The notes: generated from the letters alone by a model not told the origin. DNA of 64,000 bases from Pseudomonadota bacterium (GCA_023428245.1 JAEYYX010000038.1:48011-112010), one strand, 5' to 3'; numbered from the stretch's first letter, positions 17,675-27,064 are shown. Numbers and translations: made by a program.

Positions 17675-19561
17675 TTAGCGCGAGAGCGCTGCGCGCACCT
17701 CTTGAGCCAACTGGTTCGGAGTGAAAGGCTTCTCCAAGAACAGGGCTCCGGCGGGAATCGAAGAGGCCCCCGCCTCGGACGCGACATAGCCGGACATGAA
17801 CAGGACGCGTAGGCCTGGGTATCGCTTCTGCAGCTCGGCGTAGAACGCGGGGCCCGTCTTCTTCGGCATGACAACGTCACTCACGAGCAAGTCGATCGGA
17901 GAGGAGCGGCTACTTAGAAGCGCTTCGGCCTCTTCAGCCGTTGAAGCTTCCAGAACGTCGTAGCCGCTACCGGACAGCACGCGCACCGCAACTCTCCGAA
18001 CGGAAGCGTCGTCCTCGACAATCAAAATGGTCGCGGTTCCCACTCCAGCTCGCGGGCCACGGCTTTCGGGAACAGACTCCACGGATCCAGACGAGGCGAG
18101 CGGAAGGAAAATCCTGAACTCCGTACCGTGATCGACCTCACTCTCAACCTGGATCTGGCCGCCGCTCTGTTTGACGATGCCATACACGGTCGAGAGTCCA
18201 AGCCCCGTCCCTTTTCCGACGTCCTTGGTCGAGAAGAATGGCTCGAAGATCCGCCTCTTGACCTCACTCGTCATGCCGACGCCCGTGTCGCCCACTGTGA
18301 GAACGGCGAACTTCTCATCGTCCGCGCCGTGAGGCGCGCCTTTCGTCACACTCACCTCGACCCTGAGCGTACCTCCGTCGGGCATCGCGTCCCGGGCGTT
18401 GATCGCAAGATTCAAGATGATCTGCTCGATCTGCGTCACGTCACCCCGAATCAGCGCCGGCTCGTTCTGGGTGCGCAGAATCAACTCCACGCGTTCGTCG
18501 ATGAGCCGACCCAGCATCTTCGACACGTCGATGACGATGGCGTTCAGGTCGAGCGTTTGTTTGGCCTGGGGCTGGCTGCGACTGAACGTGAGGAGGTGTT
18601 TGGTCAAAGCCGCCGCTCGCTCCGCAGCCTTGAGCAGCTCAGCCATGTCCTCTTTGCCCGGGTCCTCCTCGGCCATCGACTCCATCACGAGCAGGCCGTA
18701 GCTCTTGATCACAACGAGCAGGTTATTGAAGTCATGAGCCACGCCGCCCGCAAGCCGCCCGACCGCGTCCATCTTCTGGGACTGGAGGAGCTGTTGTTCG
18801 AGCTGGAGCTGGTTCGTGACGTCGCGAGCGATTCCGACAAGCCCCACCACCGAACCGTCACTCCCGCGCACAGGCGCCTTAGTCTCGGAGAGCCAGCGCG
18901 ACTTACCGCCCGTATGCACCTGGCTCATCAGGTCCACAACGGGTTCTCCACGCTCGATCACGCGCTTCTCGACTTGATCGAGATCTTCTGGGCTTTCGAT
19001 GCTAACGGCGACGTCCTTGAGCGAACGTCCCACAAGCTCCTCGCTCGAGCCGCCCAGCCAATCGGAGAAGGCGCGGTTGGTGCGCAAGAACGTGAGGTTC
19101 CGATCCTTGAAATAAATGCCGTCCGGGCTGTTATTCATCAGCTCATGTAGGAGCTGTCTCTCCTCGGTGAGCTCCCAGGCCAGGCGGAACTGCTCGGCTG
19201 CGCGCAGCACCTTCAGACGAAGGTCCGCTTCGTTCCAAGGTTTGGTCGCATAGGCAAAGATTCGCCCTTCATTCACTGCGCGCACCACCGCACCGAGATC
19301 GGCGTAACCCGTGACCAGGATCCGCTGTGCGGAATAGTCGTGGGCAAGACGAGCCACCAGCTCATCGCCGCTCATCCTTGGCATGCGTTGGTCGGTGACG
19401 ACGACAGCTATGTCATCGAGCTGTTCCATTAGGTCCAGCGCCTTCTCACCGGAGTCCGCAGTGAGGACCGTGAACTGGTCACTGAGCAGATCCTCGAGGG
19501 CGACGAGGATCTGCGGCTCATCGTCAACTAACAATACCTTTTGCATCGCCACCTGTGCCAT
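17675..19561 (-). CDS. Hybrid sensor histidine kinase (REC-PAS-HK-REC)
   Basis: The 628-residue cytoplasmic protein contains, in order: a receiver domain with phospho-acceptor Asp57 (VVVTDQRMP), a PAS domain (about 135-250, NNSPDGIYFKDRNL), a dimerisation/phosphotransfer helix with His276 (GGVAHDFNNLL), a GHKL ATPase domain (NLAINARDAMPDGG, DTGVGM, GKGTGLGLSTVYGIV), and a C-terminal receiver (LLVSDVVMPKKTG). No transmembrane segment is visible, so it senses an internal signal or is driven by phosphorylation of its own N-terminal receiver. ATG at 19561 is preferred; the frame runs upstream to 19648 without coding character. The region toward the sensor Ser/Thr kinase gene is divergent. Confidence 0.92.
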   Translation of the reverse strand: MAQVAMQKVLLVDDEPQILVALEDLLSDQFTVLTADSGEKALDLMEQLDDIAVVVTDQRMPRMSGDELVARLAHDYSAQRILVTGYADLGAVVRAVNEGRIFAYATKPWNEADLRLKVLRAAEQFRLAWELTEERQLLHELMNNSPDGIYFKDRNLTFLRTNRAFSDWLGGSSEELVGRSLKDVAVSIESPEDLDQVEKRVIERGEPVVDLMSQVHTGGKSRWLSETKAPVRGSDGSVVGLVGIARDVTNQLQLEQQLLQSQKMDAVGRLAGGVAHDFNNLLVVIKSYGLLVMESMAEEDPGKEDMAELLKAAERAAALTKHLLTFSRSQPQAKQTLDLNAIVIDVSKMLGRLIDERVELILRTQNEPALIRGDVTQIEQIILNLAINARDAMPDGGTLRVEVSVTKGAPHGADDEKFAVLTVGDTGVGMTSEVKRRIFEPFFSTKDVGKGTGLGLSTVYGIVKQSGGQIQVESEVDHGTEFRIFLPLASSGSVESVPESRGPRAGVGTATILIVEDDASVRRVAVRVLSGSGYDVLEASTAEEAEALLSSRSSPIDLLVSDVVMPKKTGPAFYAELQKRYPGLRVLFMSGYVASEAGASSIPAGALFLEKPFTPNQLAQEVRAALSR

Positions 19562-20036
19562 AAGGGGAGTTCTCCGAAGGTGCGCGCGCACCCGGAACCA
19601 CGCTCCTCCGCTCGGACCGAGAATGCATCGGCCCGTCGGCCGATCCAAGAGGTTCCCCCAGAACCCCGCCCCTCCCCTTTGCCCCTTGACCTCTCCGGAA
19701 AGGGAACGAAATGTGCGACGCTTCGCCCCCGCCCCTCTCTCCTCCCAGAGAGCTCACGGCCAGAATGGACCGCGCGGAGATGGGAGTGAATTCCGGCCAC
19801 AATTTCCGGACTATTGAGAAGCGAGCGGCAACGCAAGCGGGAACCCGTCGAAGCTAAATAGATGAGAGACCGAGACACGGTGCTCCGCCGCGGGACTCGA
19901 GCCTCAGTCTAAGGCGTCCCGTTGGGGGGGGGTGAGGCTCGTTTCCCGTCCCGAGGAAGCCACCTCAGAAAGCTTCCGCTGTGCGGAGGCCGAATTGCCA
20001 CGACCTGACGCGAGGCATACGCTCTCAAGAGGAATA
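19562..20036. other. Divergent promoter region between hybrid kinase and sensor Ser/Thr kinase
   Basis: This 475-base stretch separates two divergent signalling genes and has no supportable coding frame. It contains a nine-G run (19924-19932) and, at its right end, AAGAGGA (20027-20033), which is the ribosome binding site for the ATG at 20037. I could not identify a convincing sigma-54 or sigma-70 promoter. Confidence 0.5.
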
Positions 20037-22313
20037 ATGGCGGGAGAGCGGCGTCTACAAAGGCACGAGAGCGGCGCGTCGCCCACGCTCGGGCCGAGTC
20101 GCGTCACCCAAAGTGGCACCTTCGCCAAGGCGCTCGCTTCTCCCCTCGGCATGTTGCTCGTGTTTCCGGGGGTCGTGCTGGTCGTCGGGGTCTTCCTCAT
20201 TTGGGCCGCGCAATCCTCCCTCCGCGCAAGTAACCTCGAGCTCGCTCAGACGCGCATGCAAGACGAAGCGCGTCTGGTCGCCGAGCACCTCGGGTCCGCG
20301 CTGGGACAATCGGACGCCATTCTCAGCGATTTGGAGTCTTTTGCGCTCACGATCGACTCCCTAACGCCGCCCGAGCGCGTCGCTTATCCGCTGCGCCGCA
20401 TGATCAACGGACGCCCCGGCGCGAGCTACATCAGCCTCAGCTTCCCGGATGGCACCTTCGAAGGAGCCTTCGTCGACGAGGACGGAGCCGTCCGCTTCCA
20501 GGTCAGCCGGGTGCTCGAGTCAGCAACCGAAGAGCGCGTCTTTGATTACGCGGGCGGCGAACGACTCGAGCTGCGCGAAGTCAGAAAGAGCCAATACGAT
20601 CCTCGGACACGCCCCTTCTACACCCTGGCTCTGCGCGAAACGGGTCGAGCCTGGACCGAACCCTACGCCTTCGCTCGCACCGGCGACACAGGCATCACCC
20701 GCACCACTTTAGTCCGCGCGGCGGGAGCCGGAGAGCACGCTGTATTGACTATCGACTTCGACGTCCGACGCCTCTCGCCGCTCCTCGTGCGCACCGATGC
20801 CCGCTCCGAGCGCCCAGTCCTCTTCGATCAAAAAGGAACCATCCTCGCCGATCCTCAGGTGAAGCTTCAGGAGGGCGAGATCAAGGGCCCCCCCCGCCTC
20901 CTTCACTACCGCACCCAAGACGACGCCGTCTTGAACGGGTTCTTCGCCGCTCGAGACAGCTCTTCGGGAAGCGAGTTCCTTTCTTTTCCGAGCGAGCGAG
21001 GACCTCACCTCGCCGCCACGGCGCATCTCGCGGGAAAGGGTCGACCTGACTGGTCCGTCGCCTTCATCGCCTCGGAGGCAAGCTTTCTCAGCAGCCTCGA
21101 AGCCTACAAGCGAAAGAGCTTCATCCTAGCCGCCTCGGCGGTCATCCTGGCCACCATCATCTCTTCAGCCTTCGCACGGCTCGTGGTCCGAGTACGCAAG
21201 GAGGCGCGCGAAGCCCGCGAGGTAGCGCGTCTCGCACGCAAACAGGCCCGAGAACTCGGAAGTTATCGCCTCGTCGAGCAGCTCGGCGTCGGCGGCATGG
21301 GCGAAGTTTGGCGCGCCGAACACCGACTTCTGGCGAGGCAGGCCGCGATCAAGTTGATCAAGAATGACAACGGTCCCGCCGCCCTCGATGCTCACAAGGA
21401 GCGCTTTCGGAGAGAGGCTCAATGTCTCGCTGGGCTCCGCTCGCGCAACACCATCGAGATCTTCGACTACGGCGTCACCGATGACGGAACGTTCTTCTAT
21501 GTAATGGAGCTCTTGAACGGAGTCGATCTCGAGACGCTCGTGGCCAAACACGGCCCTCAACCGTCCTTCCGCGTCGTAAACCTGCTCATCCAGATTTGTC
21601 GTTCACTCTCGGAAGCTCACGCGGCAGGACTTGTGCACCGGGACGTCAAACCTGCCAACATCTTCGTCTGCAAGATGGCTGACGAGCTCGACATCGTGAA
21701 GGTGCTCGACTTCGGCCTCGTGCGCACGCTGCACGACGAGGTTCCCTTCCAGCCCACCGACTCAAAAGGACAAGCCCCCACCTCGGGGCTGCGCGAAACC
21801 GCACCGGTCCCGGAAGGTGGCAGCGCAGCAAGCGGCCCCCGCCTCACCATGGCCGACAGCATCATGGGCACCCCCGACTTCATGGCGCCCGAACAAGCTG
21901 TAGGGAATGAGGTCGACGCCCGCGCCGATATCTACGCGGTCGGATGTGTCGCGTTCTGGCTCCTGACAGGCAGGACTGTCTTTCAGGGCAAAACGGTCAT
22001 GGCGCAGCTTGCTGCTCACATCGCCGAGACGCCCCCGCGGCTCGACGAGGTCAGCTCCCAAGAGCTTCCGCCGAGCCTGATCGATCTGGTCGCCGCCTGC
22101 CTCGAAAAGCGACCCGAAGACCGTCCTCAGAGCGCCGCGTTGCTCCGCGACGCACTGACCGCGATCCAGGCGGAGCTCGGCGCCTCTTGGAGGAGCGAAG
22201 TGGAGAGCTGGTGGCAGCAGCACGAGCGGACGCCCGCCGCGATGAGCTTGTCCTCCACCATCGCCTCCGATGACCGTCTCGCGCACACGGTCGCCCTCCA
22301 GCGCATCTCGTGA
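20037..22313 (+). CDS. Transmembrane Cache-like sensor Ser/Thr protein kinase
   Basis: The 758-residue protein joins an extracytoplasmic sensor to a eukaryotic-like kinase. A first transmembrane helix (about residues 38-57, MLLVFPGVVLVVGVFLIWAA) precedes a periplasmic domain of about 300 residues with dCache-like features (YISLSFPDGTFEGAF, YDPRTRPFYTLALRETG, GFFAARDSSSGSEFL). A second helix lies near 360-380. The kinase domain begins near 409 (LGVGGMGEVWRAE) with HRDVKPAN near 534, DFG near 558 and GTPDFMAPEQ near 610. The stretch between DFG and APE is unusually long, about 50 residues and Pro/Gly-rich, so the activation loop is extended. AAGAGGA just upstream decides the start. The sensor may bind an amino acid or other small ligand, as Cache domains do. 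Confidence 0.88.
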   Translation: MAGERRLQRHESGASPTLGPSRVTQSGTFAKALASPLGMLLVFPGVVLVVGVFLIWAAQSSLRASNLELAQTRMQDEARLVAEHLGSALGQSDAILSDLESFALTIDSLTPPERVAYPLRRMINGRPGASYISLSFPDGTFEGAFVDEDGAVRFQVSRVLESATEERVFDYAGGERLELREVRKSQYDPRTRPFYTLALRETGRAWTEPYAFARTGDTGITRTTLVRAAGAGEHAVLTIDFDVRRLSPLLVRTDARSERPVLFDQKGTILADPQVKLQEGEIKGPPRLLHYRTQDDAVLNGFFAARDSSSGSEFLSFPSERGPHLAATAHLAGKGRPDWSVAFIASEASFLSSLEAYKRKSFILAASAVILATIISSAFARLVVRVRKEAREAREVARLARKQARELGSYRLVEQLGVGGMGEVWRAEHRLLARQAAIKLIKNDNGPAALDAHKERFRREAQCLAGLRSRNTIEIFDYGVTDDGTFFYVMELLNGVDLETLVAKHGPQPSFRVVNLLIQICRSLSEAHAAGLVHRDVKPANIFVCKMADELDIVKVLDFGLVRTLHDEVPFQPTDSKGQAPTSGLRETAPVPEGGSAASGPRLTMADSIMGTPDFMAPEQAVGNEVDARADIYAVGCVAFWLLTGRTVFQGKTVMAQLAAHIAETPPRLDEVSSQELPPSLIDLVAACLEKRPEDRPQSAALLRDALTAIQAELGASWRSEVESWWQQHERTPAAMSLSSTIASDDRLAHTVALQRIS

Positions 22314-22436
22314 CGCCTCTGTGGAACGCGAGCCCAGCTCGCGCTGGGATGCCTCGGCGCGTGTGTCGGCTTGTACCTACGGACCTGTCGAAATACTTGG
22401 TGCCCAAAGATTTGAGCCGAGGAATTCGGAGAACAC

Positions 22437-22474
22437 TCAAAAAGAACGGGCCAATCGAATTTCGATTGGCCCGT
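22437..22474 (-). terminator. Rho-independent terminator of the small exported protein gene
   Basis: A perfect 12-bp stem (22446-22457 with 22463-22474) encloses a five-base loop. On the minus strand it is followed by TTCTTTTTGAG, a T-rich tract. It sits 50 bases past the stop at 22525, so it terminates that minus-strand gene. The facing kinase gene (stop 22313) gains no T-tract from it. Confidence 0.8.
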
Positions 22475-22524
22475 CTTCTCCAGGGAGTTTGGGCTCTCTC
22501 AGCCCGCGTCCCATGGTCTAGTTT

Positions 22525-22869
22525 TTACTTTTGGCTGGCGGCCTTTTCCTGGGCCAAGCGCGCGCAGACCGCTGTCTTGAGGGTGCACGGGACCTCCTTG
22601 GAAGCCTTGTGCTCGGGAGCGGGCGGCGTGGACTCCATGGCCAAACGAAGACATGCGGAGGTCTTCAGAGTGCACGGAGGCTCAGTACGCTTAGGCGCAG
22701 GCGGGAGCGGAACTGCGGGGCTTGCTTCGGCTTTTGCCTTTTGCATGCCGCAGACACCGGGTTTGTAACAGCCGGGCTCTGCACTGACTGCTGGAGCCGA
22801 CAGTGCCACCGCAGAGAATACCCCCGCAGCCGTGAGCGAAATGAAGGACCAACGAATGGAATCAAACAT
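22525..22869 (-). CDS. Small exported Cys-containing protein with a duplicated motif
   Basis: The 114-residue protein starts at ATG 22869 with a signal peptide (FISLTAAGVFSAVALSAPAVSA). The mature part is rich in Pro, Ala and Lys and has a duplicated unit, PCTLKTSACLRLA and PCTLKTAVCARLA, separated by about 22 residues, plus an earlier GCYKPGVCGM pair. Six cysteines in three CxnC pairs suggest disulfides or metal binding outside the cytoplasm. No family is recognised. A strong terminator follows it, and it is divergent from the response regulator gene 87 bases away, so it is a single-gene transcript and credibly real. Confidence 0.65.
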   Translation of the reverse strand: MFDSIRWSFISLTAAGVFSAVALSAPAVSAEPGCYKPGVCGMQKAKAEASPAVPLPPAPKRTEPPCTLKTSACLRLAMESTPPAPEHKASKEVPCTLKTAVCARLAQEKAASQK

Positions 22870-22956
22870 GAACTCAACCTGATGCCCACATGGCATTCCG
22901 GCCATGGGTAGGTTTGCTCATTCGAGGGGACTATGGTTGCCTATCGGTAGGTGCCC

Positions 22957-23598
22957 ATGAGCGAACTCCCTCGAGTTGCTATCGTCGAAGATCAGACGAT
23001 CTTCCGTCAGATTTTGGCGGAAGTACTCCGCTCATCCAAGCGCGTCAACGTGGTCGGAGAGTATGGCAGCGCAGCTGAAGCTCTTCCTCACCTCACCTCC
23101 ACACCTCACGATTTGATCCTGCTCGACGCGATCTTGCCAGATATGCGCGGTCTCGAACTCCTCGCCCAGATCCAGGAAAAACGCCCACGCACTCCGGTCA
23201 TTTTGGTCACGGCTCACGCCAGGCCTGCGCTTATCCAAGAGGCGCTGGCTGCAGGCGTCAAAGGCATAGTGACCAAGAACGCTCCTTTCCACGAGCTCAC
23301 GACCTCTGTCGATCGCGTCCTCGCTGGAGGGCGTTCCTTCTGCAGCGTGACAACTTCCATGTTGGCTGAGGTGCTCGAGAACCCGGCCCTCGGAGAAGAG
23401 CTGACTCCGCGCCAAGCGAAGATCGTCGAGCTCGTGGCACGAGGGCTTAGCTCGAAAGAGATCGCTGATGCTCTCGGCATCAGTGACAAGACCGTTCAAA
23501 ATCATAGGCTCCAGATCCGTGAGAAGTTGAACATCCACGATGTCGCCGGACTCACCCGCTACGCGATCGAGCGAGGCCTCATTGAGCCACGCGCCTGA
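22957..23598 (+). CDS. NarL/FixJ-type response regulator with LuxR DNA-binding domain
   Basis: The 213-residue protein has a receiver domain (VAIVEDQTIF; phospho-acceptor Asp57 in LILLDAILPD; LVTAHA; conserved Lys in GIVTKNAPF) and a C-terminal LuxR-type helix-turn-helix (ELTPRQAKIVELVARGLSSK, then IADALGISDKTVQNH). It activates or represses genes after phosphorylation. ATG at 22957 is preferred over GTG at 22951. Its 3' end overlaps the start of the following hybrid kinase gene, so that kinase is its probable partner. Confidence 0.93.
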   Translation: MSELPRVAIVEDQTIFRQILAEVLRSSKRVNVVGEYGSAAEALPHLTSTPHDLILLDAILPDMRGLELLAQIQEKRPRTPVILVTAHARPALIQEALAAGVKGIVTKNAPFHELTTSVDRVLAGGRSFCSVTTSMLAEVLENPALGEELTPRQAKIVELVARGLSSKEIADALGISDKTVQNHRLQIREKLNIHDVAGLTRYAIERGLIEPRA

Positions 23599-25450
23599 AG
23601 AGACACTCGGACCCGCGGCTTTCCGAGCCATCGCCGAGTTCACTTACGACTGGGAGAGTTGGGTCGACGCACGCGGTCGGCTCGTCTGGGTGAACGCGGC
23701 CGTAGAGCGCATCAGCGGCTATGGCCCCGCGGAGTGCCTGCAGATGGAAAACTATCCCCTGCCGCTCATCCACCCCGACGATCGTCCGCGGCTCGAGGAA
23801 GTGTGTCGACGCGCCGAGCGCGGGGAGTCCGAAAACCACATCGAGTTTCGAATTCTGGCCAAGGATGGCAAGAGCCGCTGGGCCGCTATCTCGTACCAAC
23901 CTCTCGTCGACAGCCACGGCAGAAGGACTGGATATCGGAGCAGCGTCCGCGACATCGAAGAACGAAAGCAGATGGAGGCGCGGCTGCGCGAGGCGCTCAC
24001 GGCGGCTGAAGAAGCGAACCTCTCGAAGACCCGATTTCTCGCGAGCATCTCCCATGAGCTGCGCACCCCTCTTCAATCCATCATGAGTCACGCGGAGCTC
24101 CTCTTCCGAGCCGAGCTCCCCGCGGAACTTCGGGATTACGCTGAAGCCGTCACTCGCGAGGGAGAACACCTTGCGCGTCTAGTCGGCGATCTGCTCGACT
24201 ACTCAGCGCTCGAAGCCGGCGGTCTGACGGTGCTTCCTCGCTCCTTTTCGCCGGCCCAGGAGTTCAGGCCGCGCCTTACGTCTCTCGCGCGCAAGGCTCA
24301 GGACAAAGGGCTCGACTTCCATCTCGATCTCGGTGACCCCACCGCCGCGATCGAGAGCGATCCGGACCGTTGTCTACAAATCCTGACAAACCTGATCTCA
24401 AACGCCATTCAGTACACGGCAGAGGGGGGCGTGGACGTTCGAGTGCAGGTCGACTCCGAGCTCACTCTCTTGGTGTCCGACACCGGCCCAGGCCTCCCTC
24501 CAGGAATCGAACTCTTCCAGCCCTTCCGCCGTGGCCATCCCGAGAGCCCACAGACCAGTGGCTTCGGCCTGGGGCTCGCGATCTCCGCCCGGCTTTGCCA
24601 GCGGCTCGGGGGCAGTCTCAGGGCGCAGCCAAACGCCGCGGGCGGCACCACGATGATCGCCTCGTTCCCAGTCGGCGCTCCCAGTCAAAGAATAGGACGG
24701 GCCCGAAGGGCACCCGGGGAACCGGCTCTTGTCATCATCGTCGACGACACAGGGTCCTCGCGAGATGCCCTCACCCACGCAGCGCAGGCCCTCGGACACA
24801 AAGTCCACCAAGCGTCGTCCCTGAACGAAGCGCTCGCGATCGAAGTGCAGTGTCCCCCTGACCTCATCCTGCTCGACCTGAACATGCCGGGCCCCGCGGT
24901 CACCGAGAAGGCGCTCGCGCTCCGTCAGCGGTTTGGCCGCTGCCCGCGCCTCCTGGTCATGAGCGCCGGAGGCATCGGCACAGATCAGGCCGCGCTCAAA
25001 GAGGCAGGCGTCGACTCGTTCGTCCAAAAGCCCATCTCCCTCGAAACTCTCACCCGGCTGATCAGCGCTAGCGAAGACTCAAGTTACCGAAGGTCTTCTC
25101 GAACCGCTCCTAGTACTTGGGACCTCGCGCGCTGGGCAGAGCTCGCGAGCTTCACCGATCCTGAAGGACGTTCACTCGGACAGCGTATCTCTGCCCGTTT
25201 GGACGGGGACGTCACCGAACTCTCAGAGCGCCTGCAAAGAACCGCTCAAGACTCCGAGCTGGAAGGCTACCAAGGCGCACTCCACGAGCTCCGCGGGCTC
25301 GCCGGCCTTCTCGGCGCCTCCTTTGCCATCGACTCCGTAAGGCGGCTCGAAGAGCTCGCGGAGACGCACGGCGAACGCCACGTGGGGGAAGCGAGGGAGG
25401 TCCTTGAGGCCATGCGCAGGGGTTTCCTCGAGCGGTTTCCTCTCCACTAG
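23540..25450 (+). CDS. Hybrid sensor histidine kinase (PAS-HK-REC-HPt)
   Basis: The 636-residue protein contains a PAS/PAC domain (about 28-145), a dimerisation helix with His172 (LASISHELRTPLQS), a GHKL ATPase (NLISNAIQYTAEGG, DTGPGLPPG, GFGLGLAIS), a receiver with Asp446 (LILLDLNMPG) and a C-terminal histidine phosphotransfer domain with His582 (LHELRGLAGLLG). It therefore has the parts for a phosphorelay ending on the preceding LuxR-type regulator. The ATG at 23540 overlaps that gene by 59 bases; a TTG at 23582 would reduce the overlap to 17. No membrane segment is visible. Confidence 0.9.
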   Translation: MSPDSPATRSSEASLSHAPEETLGPAAFRAIAEFTYDWESWVDARGRLVWVNAAVERISGYGPAECLQMENYPLPLIHPDDRPRLEEVCRRAERGESENHIEFRILAKDGKSRWAAISYQPLVDSHGRRTGYRSSVRDIEERKQMEARLREALTAAEEANLSKTRFLASISHELRTPLQSIMSHAELLFRAELPAELRDYAEAVTREGEHLARLVGDLLDYSALEAGGLTVLPRSFSPAQEFRPRLTSLARKAQDKGLDFHLDLGDPTAAIESDPDRCLQILTNLISNAIQYTAEGGVDVRVQVDSELTLLVSDTGPGLPPGIELFQPFRRGHPESPQTSGFGLGLAISARLCQRLGGSLRAQPNAAGGTTMIASFPVGAPSQRIGRARRAPGEPALVIIVDDTGSSRDALTHAAQALGHKVHQASSLNEALAIEVQCPPDLILLDLNMPGPAVTEKALALRQRFGRCPRLLVMSAGGIGTDQAALKEAGVDSFVQKPISLETLTRLISASEDSSYRRSSRTAPSTWDLARWAELASFTDPEGRSLGQRISARLDGDVTELSERLQRTAQDSELEGYQGALHELRGLAGLLGASFAIDSVRRLEELAETHGERHVGEAREVLEAMRRGFLERFPLH

Positions 25451-25487
25451 GAACCGGCCCTCAGGCCCGTGGGTCGACCCGCACGCA

Positions 25488-25620
25488 CTCGAGCGCTTCT
25501 CAAAAATGAGATGCGCTCGAAGAACCCTGCGAACCGTCGAGCAGATCTCAGGGAAATACGGCGAAAGCTCTCGTCCGCTCGCCCTCGAGGGCGGACGGTG
25601 GCATTTTGGACGTGTTCTTG
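25488..25620 (-). repeat. Copy R1 of the dispersed MITE-like element
   Basis: Read on the minus strand, this 133-bp stretch matches copies R3 and R5: an AGAACACGTC left end, an internal hairpin, the shared block TTTCGCCGTATTT then GAGATCTGCTCGACGGTTC, and a right end made of a GCGCATCTCA/TGAGA-type palindrome (25491-25518). The hairpin arms, 25572-25578 and 25591-25597, are CGTCCGC and GCGGACG, different from those in R3 and R5 yet still fully paired. It lies between the hybrid kinase and the glycosyltransferase gene. Confidence 0.75.
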
Positions 25621-25698
25621 TGAGGAGGACGCTTTACGACGGGCCGAGTTGGCGCGCAGGCAAGGCTCCGCCATGCTGAGCTCACGATTCTCAAGGTC

Positions 25699-27054
25699 AT
25701 GACGGAAGTTCGGAGTCAGCACCCACCGGAAAAGGCCGCGCTCGAGCTTGTCGCCATCGACATGGGCTACGGTCACCTGCGTCCAGCGCATTCCATCGCA
25801 GAGTTCCTTGGTAACCTTCCGATACTCCTCGCGGACGAGCCTCCTCTCGCTACTCCAGCAGAGCAGGCGCGATGGCGAAGGGCGCGGGGCCTCTACGAAA
25901 TGCTCTCCCGCGCAAGCGGGATCCCTCTGCTCGGTTGGCCCTTTGCTCGCCTCCTCGGCGGCATCACTCACATCGAGCCCCTCACCCCCGGAAAAGACCT
26001 GCCAAAGCCAAGCTGGGAGACGCGCTACCTCGAGAGGGAAGGTCTCCGGGGCATGGGACGTACTCTCGCAGATCGGCTCCGCTCGAGGGACGCTGCGCTC
26101 CTGACGACCTTTTATGCGCCAGCGCTCCTGGCCGAACTCCACGGCGCCGAGAACCTCTTCTGCGTTGTCACCGACAGCGACGTCCATCGCGTCTGGGCCC
26201 GGAGCGATCCAAAGCGTTCAAAGATCCGCTACCTCGTCCCTACGGAACAGGCGCGGCGTCGCCTCCTCGCCTACGGGATCTCCTCGGAGCAGATCCACCT
26301 CACCGGCTTTCCTCTCCCCCACTCTCTCATCGGCGGCTTCCAGGACCACGTCTTCCAGCGAAACCTAAAGAGGCGCCTCGCCGCTCTCGACCCGCGCGGG
26401 GCCGCGTCACAGCGCGACACTCCCTTGGATACGTCCATGGTTCCTCCGCTGCACTTGGTCTTTGCCGTGGGAGGCGCCGGAGCGCAGAGCAAGCTCGCCG
26501 GCCGCTTCTTGCCGAGCCTGAAGCCGCTCATCGAGAGCGGTCGCATGCGGATGACGCTGGTCGCCGGCGTGCGGAAGGATGTGCGCCTGACGTTCGAAGC
26601 GGCGCTCCGTCATGTGGGGCTCGAGAACGCCCCCGATGGCCCGGTCCAAATCCTCTTCACGCCGAATCTTTCGAAGTACTTCGACGCATTCCACCGCCTG
26701 CTCGCCGACGCTCATGTCCTTTGGACCAAGCCGAGCGAGCTTTGCTTCTACGCAGCGCTCGGCCTCCCGCTCATCCTCTCGAGCCCAGTTGGAGCGCACG
26801 AGGAAGAGAACCTCCGCTTCACGCTCGAGGCGGGTGCCGCAGTGCGCCAGGGGGCCCCTGAGTCCGCCGGCGAGTGGCTGACGCGACTTCACGAGGACGG
26901 AACCCTATCGAGGGCGGCGCGCGCGGGCGCGACTCACTTGCCCCGCCATGGCCTCTACCGCATTGTGGAGCTGGTGCTCGGGGCTCACGACCTGGAGCAG
27001 GCGCTCCGCCGGACGGAAAAAAGCTCCCTGCATCTCCCCCGGCAGGGGCTATAA
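25699..27054 (+). CDS. GT-B glycosyltransferase, MurG/MGDG-synthase-like
   Basis: The 451-residue protein has the look of a family 28-type glycosyltransferase. The N-terminal DMGYGHLRPAHSIAEFL matches the glycine-loop acceptor-binding motif of MurG and monogalactosyldiacylglycerol synthases. The C-terminal half contains a nucleotide-sugar binding region (FAVGGAGAQSKL; TKPSELCFYAALGLPLILSSPVG), where a Lys-Pro-Ser-Glu stretch occupies the position usually used to hold the nucleotide sugar. It probably adds a sugar to a lipid or membrane acceptor. It is ten bases upstream of the triple DsbA lipoprotein gene on the same strand. Acceptor and donor are unknown. Confidence 0.75.
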   Translation: MTEVRSQHPPEKAALELVAIDMGYGHLRPAHSIAEFLGNLPILLADEPPLATPAEQARWRRARGLYEMLSRASGIPLLGWPFARLLGGITHIEPLTPGKDLPKPSWETRYLEREGLRGMGRTLADRLRSRDAALLTTFYAPALLAELHGAENLFCVVTDSDVHRVWARSDPKRSKIRYLVPTEQARRRLLAYGISSEQIHLTGFPLPHSLIGGFQDHVFQRNLKRRLAALDPRGAASQRDTPLDTSMVPPLHLVFAVGGAGAQSKLAGRFLPSLKPLIESGRMRMTLVAGVRKDVRLTFEAALRHVGLENAPDGPVQILFTPNLSKYFDAFHRLLADAHVLWTKPSELCFYAALGLPLILSSPVGAHEEENLRFTLEAGAAVRQGAPESAGEWLTRLHEDGTLSRAARAGATHLPRHGLYRIVELVLGAHDLEQALRRTEKSSLHLPRQGL

Positions 27055-27064
27055 GGTCCGCCCC

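Noticed and set aside
17308..17880. N-terminal extension of the small exported protein frame
   Set aside because: It lies partly antisense to the hybrid kinase and is Arg/Ser-rich noise; only the part after ATG 17307 has protein-like features.
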